From: Siphonodentalium dalli
Lineage: Eukaryota > Mollusca > Scaphopoda > Gadilida > Siphonodentaliidae
DNA length: 64,000 nucleotides
Direction: 5' to 3'
NCBI GenBank assembly: GCA_032622095.1
Contig: CP136062.1
Coordinates: 142,680,351-142,744,350 of the forward strand
Shown here: positions 37,601-48,395 of the stretch, in pieces
Layout: each line of letters begins with the position of its first letter
Numbering within the stretch: position 1 is the first letter of the stretch
Program-made: the position numbers and the translations under genes
The notes under the pieces: model-generated
Databases searched by the model: none
Seen by the model: the letters and a program-made list of their open reading frames with translations, nothing else
What the model was told of the DNA's origin: nothing

Positions 37601-39377
37601 GATGTGGAAATACAATCTTATCACACCAAATAAAACCGACACGCATGACATTCTATATCTTAAACATGCACCAGGTGCAGGGTGTTATATACCGTGGCCC
37701 AGTTCATTCCCACTATCATGGCGCATGTCCACAAACTAGCACCGCGAGCATTGTTCTTCTCTGCTGGGAAATATTCGACGAGACAATTGCGGAGGTCACA
37801 CAATTTGCTTCGGATCATGGTCAAGAAGTGTGGGTAGTCTGTAAACTATGGTCTTCTCTTAGCAGATAGACATCTGTCCAAGGGAATGAGACAGCTAGCA
37901 ACCTGCGAAACACTGTCGAAGTTGTCCACATATGGCAATGCGTTCGCTGAGTTTGTGATTTGACCATCCATCTATTGAGAAGTGATTAGCTAACTGGTTC
38001 GCCAGGTGTACATGTCGTTATCCCCATGGGTATGAGACACATACGTAGAGATGACTTTCGGTAAGCCTGTACACTCAACGGTCATATGCCTTCCTAGTTC
38101 AAGATTACGCACAAATATCATATTTAGCAAATATTTAAAATCGTAAGCTAGACACCGGAAAATGAATTGTTTGAAACGTTATGGATAGAGGGACCCTACT
38201 CACAGGAAGTGGTAAATACTTTGTCGGTGTGAGCGACCTAGATTTAGCAGACAAACACATGGAAGCTGGTCCAGATAATTATGGACGTGATGTGGCAAAT
38301 CAGAATCTGTTATCAGGTAATTGTTCTGATATAACTATTCGGCGCACCCACGCTTACGGCCATTATCGGCGCTAAGTGGAGAATGGATTTCGAAATGCCA
38401 CATCGTGATATTAATTGATTGTGGTTTTTCATCTTTCCAGAAGGATACGAGCTATGTTATGCGTTTTGATACCTTTAAGTTGAACTAGTAGATGGTTTAT
38501 GTACAGTTTCGTCCATACATACCGATATTATGACAAAAATTTGAAATTCATATGTGAAAATATCGATTTCTTTTCAATTTCTAGCCGCCAATTTAGCAGC
38601 GATCTTGGCTGTGAGTATAAATTGCCAAACCCTAATGAATACTTCATGTCACATTTCCATATCAACATGTAATAGTGGATAGAAATCGCGAAACAATAAC
38701 GCCCATCGTAAGAAAGTAAAGGAATGTAGACTTGTTTTCAAATTTCGGTCGCCATTTTGGCCGCCATCTTCAATTTGGAAAACAATTTCTTACATGAGAT
38801 GTAATGTAATTACTTCACCTCAGTATTTGCAACTCAACTGTAAGCATGGGTAAAGTTGTCTCGACAATAATGCCCAATGATGTGAATATGAGGGAATTTC
38901 GGTGATTTTTCAAAATCTGTCCGCCATTGTGGGCGCCATTTTGGATTTGGGAGACTTTTATTTGGATATGGTACAAGGAATGTTCTTCGCCTATGTGTTC
39001 CCAGCTCACAATAGTAAGCAGGTGTGGAGTTTCAATGACAATAATGCTCACTGATGTTAAAATCAGCGATTTTCGGCGATTTTTTATTTCTGGTGGCCAT
39101 TTTGGCCGCCATCTTGGAATTGGGTAAATACTCCTCAACTCAGGTATAAGAGGAATCCTAGCTTGAGTATCTCCTGCACATATATATGCATGGGTGTTGT
39201 TGTAATAGCAATAACATTCACTGATTCGAAACATTACATCGCGTTATTAACGTAGATTCGGCTTTGACCTATTATACCGGCATTTGGGAAAACGTGATAT
39301 CGGACACAAATATCCCGCAAAGAATGTATATTATGGTCCCCACGTGGTCGCCAATTACTCCTCTATATGATAAATGT
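31668..39377 (+). repeat. Three exact-length 2,570-bp tandem units
   Basis: Units start at 31668, 34238 and 36808, each at ATAACA; a fourth ATAACA at 39378 marks the end. Units 1 and 2 differ at only a handful of positions; unit 3 has roughly twenty differences. Each unit runs from the left arm of the palindrome across its axis into the right arm. Repeated frames (for example minus strand 33675-34094, 36245-36664, 38815-39234) are copies of one non-coding-looking sequence. Confidence 0.97.
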
Positions 39378-39817
39378 ATAACATGACGCAAAGATGCCAA
39401 CATTTTCTCACAGAGACAAACGAAAGGTGGAAACATGAATGAAAAATATCATATTTTCACATTTCGGCGGCCATTTTGGCCGCCATATTGGATTCTGATG
39501 TCGGATTTTTGGCTAGTTTGTAAGGGTTGTATATTAGCATAACGAATCGAGCGGAAAACAAGACCGCATATGATATCATCTTTACTATAACGGCGATCAA
39601 AGAGACCTGGTGCATTTTTTAAAAATGGCCGCCATGATGGACGCCATCTTGTCTGGAGTCTCTGCGGCCACATTTTTTTCTTGTTAACAAGTGAAAATGA
39701 AAGTGTCAATGATACTGTAGCTCAACTTGGAAAGGGAATAATTTAATGTATTACAGTCAATGGAGCGATTAGGAATGTGGAAAATTGAATGTCTAATACT
39801 AGTTTATAGACATGAAG

Positions 39818-41175
39818 AGACCCCAAAATGACTCGTTCCCATCTACATGTCATTATTAACATTCATGACAAATGTTATGATGATCAGACTAAAGGTACGA
39901 TATGTAGCCCGTGCTAAAGAATTTAGTCATACAAAGAGTAAAATCCAAGATGGCTGCTGGCGGCCATGTTTTCGGCCGAATGACCCAAAAATGAGTCGTT
40001 CCCATCTACATGTCATCGTTAACATCCATGACAAATTTTATGACGATCAGACTAAAGGTACGACCTGTAGCCCATGCTAAAGAATTTAGTCATACAAAGA
40101 GTAAAATCCAAGATGGCTGCTGGCGGCCATGTTTTTTAGCCAAATGACCCCAAAATTACTCGTTCCCATCTACATGTCAATATTAACATCCATGACAAAT
40201 TTCATGATGATCAGACGAACAGTACTAAATTTTGAAATCCAAGATGGCCACTGGCAGCCATGTTTTTTGTCCGAATGACCGCAAAATGACTCGTTCCCAT
40301 TTACATTCCAATTTCAACAGCCATGAAAAATTTTATGATGATAAGACTAAAGGTACGACCTGTAGCCCGTGCTAAAGGATTTAGTCATACAAAGAGTAAA
40401 ATCCAAGATGGCTGCTGGCGGCCATGTTTTTTGGCCGAATGACCCCAAAATGACTCGTTCCCATCTACATGTCATTGTTAACATTCATGACAAATTTCAT
40501 GATGATCAGACGAACAGTACGACCTGTGGCCCGTGCTAATGGATTAAATTTTGAAATCCAAGATGGCCACTGGCGGCCATGTTTTTTGTCCGAATGACCC
40601 CAAAATGACTCGTTCCCATCTACATTCCAATTTCAACAGTCATGACAAATTTTATGATGATCAGACTAAAGGTACGACCTGTAGCCCGTGCTAAAGGATT
40701 TAGTCATACAAAGAGTAAAATCCAAGATGGCTGCTGGCGGCCATGTTTTTTGGCCGAATGACCCCAAAATTACTCGTTCCCATTTACAGGTCATTGTTAA
40801 CATTCTTGACAAATTTTATGATGATCAGTAAAAGTACGACCTGTAGCCCGTGCTAAAGAATTTAGTCATACAAAGAGTAAAATACAAGATGGCTGCTGGC
40901 GGCCATGTTTTTGGGCAGAATGAACCCTAAATTACTCGTTCCCATCTACATGTCAATATTAACATCTATGACAAATTTCATGATGATCAGACAAACAGTA
41001 CGGCCTGTAGCCCGTGCTAATGGATTGAATTTTGAAATCCAAGATAGCCACTGGCGGCCATGTTTTTTTTCCGAATGACCCCAAAATTAATCATTCTGGT
41101 CTAAATGTTGATGTCAACAGCCATGACAAATTTCATAATGATCAGACCAAAGGTACGACCTGTAGCCTGCATTGT
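39818..41175 (+). repeat. ~163-bp tandem array, nine units
   Basis: Units begin near CCCCAAAATGACTCGTTCCC at about 39831, 39994, 40158, 40289, 40453, 40608, 40771, 40933 and 41099. Each has CATGACAAATTTYATGATGA, a GTACGACCTGTAGCCCGTGC block and CCAAGATGG..GGCGGCCATG. Two subtypes can be told apart: one with AGTCATACAAAGAGTAAAAT before the motif, the other with AATTTTGAAATCC. Present in only one arm of the palindrome. Confidence 0.93.
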
Positions 41176-41260
41176 TGACGCCTTACGTACACACGAACAC
41201 ACGGACGACGGCCGACAAAGCCATGGCAATAGCTCAAACTTTACAAAGTAAAGTTGAGCT
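41176..41260 (+). repeat. Tail with ACACGGACGACGG and AGCTCA hairpin
   Basis: After the array, ACACGGACGACGGCCGACAA leads into GGCAATAGCTCAAACTTTAC and its hairpin partner AAAGTTGAGCTAAAAA. Similar GGACGACGG plus AGCTCA...TGAGCTAAAA tails are common in marine-invertebrate dispersed repeats, which suggests this arm acquired a separate repeat. Confidence 0.6.
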
Positions 41261-41347
41261 AAAAATTAGAGGAGACATTAAGAAAGAAAATTAGTGGGGT
41301 GAAGTTGAGTCCTGGGGGTGCAGAGTTCGACCAATATCTCCTGGACT
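41261..41347 (-). repeat. FB-B right terminal inverted repeat
   Basis: AAAAATTAGAGGAGACATTA through CCAATATCTCCTGGACT, the reverse complement of 29884-29976 with a few changes. Confidence 0.85.
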
Positions 41348-42976
41348 ATAGTGTTACAAAGTTCCTCGGCCGTGGTAGCACCTGGACCAGTGCGTCTAAA
41401 GCCAGAATTGGTTCCTGCACTGAAATATCTACAGATACAGATATCTACGAAAATGACTGTCAAAATGGCGGCACCGCCAACCCATGTCACGACGAAAGTA
41501 ACATTGTATAACAGCCTAGGCATGTTTGTTACATGCAAGGCTCTTGTTAAATACGCAGAAACTGAAGTTCATTGCCTTGTGGTATAAATCCTAGTTACAT
41601 TTCCGAAATTTTCAACAATTTTCGTGATAATAAACCATTTGCGTATGTCGCAATTCTTATCATAATGTGTGGAAACACACATCTCTTCAATGGAGTAGCA
41701 CCCGTCCCACCAGATCAAAGAGACGGTACATCGTACATTTTATGTAATACTAACAATCATGCTTCTACCAAGCCGGGTTTCTTAGTAGACAACTTTGTTC
41801 AAATTACTTCAGTCGCCAGTCGCCACTGTACACGAGGAATATGCTACCATCGCGCAATATATAATATTAGTTTTCAGTATCTTGTTGTTTGAAAATATCC
41901 TGCCGATAGCACCACGTGTGTGTTCTAAATAACAGGTGACCAACGCTCAATGCTGTTATAATAGGGAGAAGGGACAAACGCGGTGATGCGGTTCCAGATT
42001 ACGTAATACATTTCGGGTATATTGTGACCGTGGTGAATATAACCAGATATTATTTCCATGTATAAACAGTCTCTGCCACATAGTGTGTAGGCAATATTGG
42101 TCAAGTTTAGAATTTATTAAAGATAAAGTACTCCTTTGTGTTTGATAAATTGCGTTCATATTAAACAACATGCATTCTGGTGATAACAGCGAAATATGCA
42201 TGTTTCATCACTTGATCGGGGGCGACTATGACTACTATTTTGTGACATGGGCAATAGTATCTAGTATCTACACACATTACCAGTAGTCTATGACAATATC
42301 TCATACTGTACTATAACAGTGGATTTTGAATGGTTTATGTTGTAGATATCAAAATAAATTATGATCGGTTATATTCGTGATACTACTCTGAGAAAATATA
42401 TTTCTGCTTCTAGAAAAGATCGCATAATCAACATCCCAATTAAATCGCATTTAACTGCATGTTTACTAGTAATTGCACATATATCACACGACTGAAGAGA
42501 AATAGCGCAAATAAACTGCGATATTTTTCCGTTTCTGGGCGCCCAAATGTCCAGATCTAACCGTTGTTTGAGACGCCATTTTCATTTTGTGTGGAATGTT
42601 ATGCCACGTCTAGTGATCCATGTAGCAAGAGTAATCATTTGCGGCCTTTTTTCTCCCAAATTGTCAAGAAACATGCCCGATACCTAACCCTACCCATAAC
42701 GATCATCGCTGAATTTGCCGATATTGGGTACCCCAGCATATGCTCGATTATATGATACGTCGTACACATGCAGATCTCGTAGAGGATGTTTGGTTAGATT
42801 GATTGGAATTGTTTACTGCTTCGAGAATTGATAAAAACCATTTTGGTACACATTTTGTCCAGGTCAAACCCTATGTTAATTGGAGAAATATGGTTATCGC
42901 GAACGAACTCTGAATACCTAAAACATGTAGTTTCGAAAAACGGGAACTTCTGGATATCATATGACCCAAGTTTGAA
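41348..42976. other. Unassigned intergenic sequence
   Basis: Frames such as 41572-41892 (106 codons) show no domain or splice context. AAAATGGCGGC at 41463 resembles motifs in the adjacent FB-B. Confidence 0.45.
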
Positions 42977-42984
42977 GTTTGTCG

Positions 42985-45294
42985 GGGACATGACAATCTG
43001 CGGGATGGGATGGAATATGGAATAGAACGACAATCTGTGGAACAGAATTTCAAATTGCGTGGAACGGCCGACATCTCGAGGAATACAGCACGTAGAGGGC
43101 TCCTTTTGGTGTCTAACGAAAGGCCGATATTCGCCCGCCACTGACCTGAGACCAGAAGTTGCATTATTCGGTCGACAACTGACCTAACATAAAATTGTCG
43201 AAATCAAGGCCCTGGAACAGCTGTAGAAATGCATTTTTACAGCTAACTTGGTATTAAAATGAAGTTTATCATCTATTGCACAACAAATATCTATCAATTC
43301 GAGCGAAGCTGTGATTTATGCACATCTAGAGACCGATTAACCCACACATGCGAAGGTGCCACGAAACACGGAAAACTGCGTTCGACATCAATGTTTAGAA
43401 TTTAGATTTATCAATGAATACGCTAGCAAACAACAAGTATTAGGTATAAAATGACGCAGTGGGATACTGCGCACTCGTTTTTAGCTACAATGTGGCTGTT
43501 TTAGTACGAACACTGTAATGGCGAACACGCAAACAAACACGCGCTGATGAAAACAGCTAAAAATAGACTCGATGTTTACAATAACAGGATCGATTTCAGC
43601 TGATATCTTCCATATAATGGGGCGTATAGTATATCTAAATGTAGGATTAGACACAGGGAATGTAATTTTTTCCAAATGGGCCCACTACGCAGTGAAATTG
43701 TTGCAGAAATTCGCTCCAAGAAATAGTGCTACTTTTTCTCGTAAAAAATATAATGGCAAAACTAGATTAACTGGTTTGAACGCATGAATATGTCAATGGT
43801 CAGACTGTTCGAAAGAATATTCAAATCAAATAGTATTTATAGACTTAAAAACTTACGTGTCCGCCAGTCATACGCGGGGAGGTTCACATATTATCCGCCG
43901 GTCATACGCGTGGGAGGTTCTCATATGAAAATATTATCCGCCAGTAATATGCGGGGGAGGTTCTCATATGAACATATTATCCACCGGCCATACGCGGTGG
44001 AGGTTCATATTATCCGCCGGTCATACGCAAGGGAAGTTCTCATATTATCCGCTGGTCAAACTGGTCATATGAGAACCTCCCCCCACGTATGACCGGTGGA
44101 TAAATGAGAACCTCCCCCGCGTATGACTGGCGGATAATATGAGAACCTCCACATGAGAACCTCCACTGCGCATGACCGGCGGACACATTAGTTTTTAAGT
44201 CTATGAACACTATTTGATTTGAATATTCTTTCGAACAGTCTGACCATTGACATATTCATGCGTTCAAATCAGTTAATCTATTATGTAACTTGGCTTGTAA
44301 TCGCCGGACACCGGCTTCCGGCATCTGGGCTTTTAGTCACAACTGAAATAAAAAATAAGTGCGAATTATCACAAATGAAGGGCGCAAATCCCTTCAAAAA
44401 TCACATTTGATACGTCTGATACATGGTGTATATTCGTATTTTGTGGATGAAGTGCTGATAAGAACGGCTTATTTGGAACGATAAAACTGCTTCAGTCGGC
44501 CATTCTATTTTTTTACGAGAAAAAGTTGCACTCTTTCTTGGAGCGAATATCTGCAACAAATTCACTGCGTAGTGGACCCATTTGGAAAACAATACGTTCC
44601 CTGTATCTAATCCTACATTATGATATACTATACGCCCCATTATATGGAATATATCAGCTGAAAACGATCCTGTTATTTTAAACATTGAGTCTATTTTAGC
44701 TGTTTTCATCAGCGTGTGTTTGCGTGTTCGCCATTACAGTATTCAGGCTAAAACAGCCACATTGTAGCTAAAAATGAGTGCGCAGTATTCCACTGCGTCA
44801 TTTGATACCTAATACTTGTTGTTTGCTAGCGTATTCATCGATAAATCTAAATTCTAAACATTGATGTCGAACGCAGTTTTCCGTGTTTCGTGGCACCTTC
44901 GCAAGGGTGGGTTAATCGGTCTCTAGATGTGCATAAATGACAGCTTCGCTCGAATTGATAGATTTTTGTTGTGCAATAGATGATAATCTTCATTTTAAAA
45001 TACCAAGTTCGCTTGTGGGCATAGCCGTAATTATCGCGGTAAAAATGCATTTCTACAGCTGTTCCACGGCCTTGATTTCGACCATTTTATGTTAGGTCAG
45101 TTGTCGACCGAATAATGCAACTTCTGGTCTCAGGTCAGTGGCGGGCGAATATCGGCCTTTCGTTAGACACCAAAAGGAGCCCTCTACGTGCTGTATTCCT
45201 CGAGATGTCGGCCGTTCCACGCAATTTGAAATTCTGTTCCACAGATTGTCGTTCTATTCCATATTCCATCCCATCCCGCAGATTGTCATGTCCC
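42985..45294. mobile_element. FB-C: 2.3-kb foldback element with 8-bp target duplication
   Basis: Left end GGGACATGACAATCTGCGGG and right end its reverse complement; flanks are GTTTGTCG (42977-42984) and GTTTGCCG (45295-45302), a 7-of-8 match. Arms of roughly 0.9 kb are highly similar, so the same frames appear on opposite strands (43572-43787 plus and 44401-44709 minus; 42794-43141 minus and 45138-45410 plus). The right arm has an extra ~220 bp at about 44282-44500. The axis region is a cluster of inverted satellite-like units. No transposase recognised. Confidence 0.92.
43858..44185. repeat. Inward-facing satellite units at the FB-C axis
   Basis: About five and a half units of 31-42 bp containing CCGCCGGTCATACGCGGGGG and AGGTTCTCATAT run toward the axis near 44060. 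About three units of the reverse complement (GAGAACCTCCCCCGCGTATG) run away from it. Confidence 0.93.
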
Positions 45295-45302
45295 GTTTGC
45301 CG

Positions 45303-47961
45303 TTCTACAATCTAAACATCCCCAATATCACACTGAGGTCACTCACATTCGACTTCCTCGTAGTTCACAGACCTTTTAAAACGCGTTCAATGAATGCGGA
45401 CAGACGCTAGCAATCAGCTCGTTTATAACGACATTGATACCGCATGTCGTGATGATAATCAACGGTTATATAATGTCTACATCACACAAATAGTGCCCTC
45501 TTGGGCAAACATGGATTTTCTACTTCGTCTGCTGATTTTCAACCAATAGTATGTCGGTCGGTGCGGGAAACATTAAATTAAATTCTAAGTTGGTTCCCGA
45601 TTGGGACGATTAAGACCCGATACATATTTGAGTCGTGCCAAAAGCAATTTGAGCTGGTACTGATACGACGTCGCGTCGTTTGATCAGACTTTTTTGGGTT
45701 GTCTCAAATTAGCTACAGCTGAATATCGACTAAATAAACATTTTTCATCATTCTGGTCGATTGCCCACACGAAGCAGCAACACGCAACGTATATATATAC
45801 AACAACGTGTTGTGAACCGTAATGTTTTTGTCGTTGAATGGAAGTTAAATACATATTATGTACTTGTTCGGGTGCGTGAAAATGATAAGTTAGTATTCAA
45901 GCGCTATGGCAATTAGAGGAATGTAGCATTCCACTAACACCGCCGAAAATCTGAAGCAAATAGACCGTACCACTCCATAGAAACATCGTCTGAACTACGC
46001 TCAATTTTATATATTTACTACTCGATTCGGAACGCATCTATCGGCGATAAACCAACAAAAACGATTTCACCATCGAGAGTCGTTGCATTTAATTAATATA
46101 TTATAATGGCGGTGTGTTGTCAATTTAAATATAATATTTGTAAAAATAACTACTTTGAACAAGATTATTCTCCATTTCTATTTGATCACCCTACCGGAGT
46201 GTTTCACATCACTTTAAATAGCATATGGCGACATATCATTCACAATTATATATATACTGTAGCTCATGTCTTGATGAAAAACAATTTCATTTTTAAGAAT
46301 CACTTCTTCGGAGAAAACGCTCTTTAAAATATCTTCATTAAATAACGCTCTTTAAAATCACTTATTCGAAAAAGAAAAAAACGCGCTTTACAAGAAACGC
46401 TCTTTTAAAATGTTAACGGTGCCAGCAGACTGAGATCGGATCTCAAGCTATACAAATAAGATCTTGTTAGCGCCGTCAGTGCACAACATTTTAAGCAGAT
46501 TTACGCTGGTAGCGCATAAAATTGTAATTATCGGGTGATAGGTCTTTGCCACGACAAGACTTACTCAAGTCCAAGCTGCAAGATAGAGTTCAATCTCTAC
46601 GCTGGTCTGACCGCTGCCACCATGTATATTTTCGTAATTAAATCTGACATTTTTTATTTAAGTGTTTTATCAGTTACAACTCATTCTGGCTTGATCTAGC
46701 CAATTTTCAAATGAATATGAACAGTTCGGTTTCTAAGGATAATGCCAAATGAATTGTAACCGATACAAGTCTTAAAAAAAATAAATGATTTTCTCACATT
46801 ATATGTACATGAAGGCAGTGTTCAGTCAAGCATAGCAGGGGACTGGACAGTCATATAATTTAGACAAAAATTAATCCTTGCTTCTTCAGAATAACAATGA
46901 ACGTTCCTTGTTAGCGTACTCCAGGTACATCCGTTCTAACAAGTGAAAACGGGTGGAAAATTGATATTAATTTGGAATGATTTTCTTTAATACAGTCTGC
47001 CGTCTAGATCGGTATTTCGTGTATTTGTCGACCTATCTCATTCCCTTGCATATTACGTATACATATAAATTGAGGTTAAAATCAGCAATTTAATTGTATG
47101 TAAACCCCCTTTGTAGATCTGGCATACATACCGCTTGTAAGGCAACGTGCAGAATTTCAATTTTAATAGCACAACACGTTAATAGGTGATAGGTAGCAAA
47201 CCGCTTTCAAGTCATGACGTCATCCGGTAAGGTACAGTGAGATAACAAAAAGCTACAATGCAATAACAAAATCGTATTTCACTGTAGCTTAACTTACATA
47301 CAATGCGACGATTTACGTTTCGGTAATTTTTCGCTATATGTATTTTATAGGCAAGCATACCATAAATAACTTTATTTAACTTATTGAATATCGACCGAGT
47401 ACTCATGTATACCGAGAACAATAATGTTCATGTCAGATTTCCTGTTATAGCACCAAAGAAAAGTTAAACATTTCTATAACTGGTCGGCACTGATTTATGG
47501 GGCATAACGTGCGAGCAGTTCTTGTCGATAACAATGCAAGAAAAATGCAATACAATGTGGTGAATTAGACGTTGGGCGCGATAAAACTGTCTGGGAATCT
47601 GGTTAGTTGTTTACGAAAAACAGCGAAAAAAGCAACTATTCGATACGTTCAAGGGGTCTCTCCCTTTTCAAGCATCAGTAGTGGTTTCTATGCAGGAAGA
47701 ACGATAATCGCATGTATCAGTGAAGCTGGTGAAGTGGTTTAGTAGAACCAAAAATAATCTCATTCTTAATAGGTCAGCTATTCTGATCGAATAAGACATG
47801 CATATATATGTAACACACGCCATTCTTGGGCAGACATGCATTTACAAAGATTGCATGTGTTGATTAAAATCTGTATGGATATTTCGAGTGCATGCTCGTG
47901 AATGTTTAAGGGAGACGAAATTATGGCGTGAGAATAACGTAGTTACATAATTATTGTTTTA
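45303..47961. other. Unassigned intergenic sequence
   Basis: 2.7 kb with no recognised gene. Frames at 46106-46327 and 47212-47421 are unsupported. See the small repeat at 46305-46405. Confidence 0.45.
46305..46405 (+). repeat. AACGCTCTTTAAAAT repeats
   Basis: Four imperfect copies of AACGCTCTTTAAAAT with TCACTTMTTCG spacers. Confidence 0.7.
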
Positions 47962-48332
47962 GTCAACCTAAAGGTCAAGGTCAAGTAACACGTATTGATT
48001 TGGGCTTCTAAAATGCACAAAAACACTATTCCGGCGACTACAAACCGTATGATGAAACATACAGGTGCAACAACAAATAATGGTATTTTATTCATGGATA
48101 GATTAACCATGACGAGAGCATCAAGTATGTCTTTCAGTTGCTTCAGGTTTTGCGAAATCAACGTATCTTCAATATAATCGAGAGAACAGTATACCATTCA
48201 ACGTCAGGGTAATCAATCGCAATGGTATTCGGTAATTGTTGTATGGTTACAAATATACGAATGTAAAGAAATGTATCTTGTAGAATAGCGCCATTAAAAA
48301 TACGTTACTTGACCTTGACCTTTAGATTTACA
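47962..48332. mobile_element. MITE downstream of the receptor gene
   Basis: CTAAAGGTCAAGGTCAAGTA at 47969 is mirrored by TACTTGACCTTGACCTTTAG-type sequence ending near 48324; weaker symmetry extends to the stated limits. The interior contains AATAAA on the minus strand (48087-48092) about 300 bp past the receptor stop codon, a candidate poly(A) signal. An 84-codon minus frame inside has no recognisable domain. Confidence 0.72.
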
Positions 48333-48395
48333 TACCGCAGTGATGGAGTAGTATTTACTTACTAAAGCCGTCACTAGCGGTGATATGGTTAGTGA

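Larger units (their letters stand above)
29884..41347. mobile_element. FB-B: 11.5-kb palindromic element with triplicated core
   Basis: Outer ends are inverted: AGTCCAGGAGATATTGGTCG at 29884 is answered by the reverse complement ending at 41347, continuing through GGACTCAACTTCACCCCACT and ATGTCTCCTCTAATTTTT. Inward, the left arm (about 29990-32140) pairs with the right arm in order, including the AAGATGGCGKCC motifs, GTCAAAGCCGAATCTACG, CCGGTGTC, GTACACCTGG, and CGGTGCTAGTTTGTGG facing CCACAAACTAGCACCG (32588-32603). The axis is near 32143. Arms are clearly diverged from each other. The right arm carries about 1.6 kb with no counterpart on the left (39700-41260). The central 2,570 bp is tandemly triplicated. 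No ORF exceeds 139 codons and none is recognisable. Similarity of flanking sequence may extend some 40 bp further out on each side. Confidence 0.85.

Noticed and set aside
33675..39234. Thrice-repeated 139-, 67- and 64-codon frames in FB-B
   Set aside because: The units are nearly identical at the DNA level, so shared frames carry no information on coding; no domain is seen and the inverted left arm does not keep the frames intact.
41463..41480. Extension of FB-B to the AAAATGGCGGC at 41463
   Set aside because: Terminal inverted repeat similarity fades by about 41390 and one motif is not enough.
43572..44709. Similar peptide in both arms of FB-C (MFTITGS / MFKITGS)
   Set aside because: Explained by arm identity; there is no transposase motif and the frames end differently.
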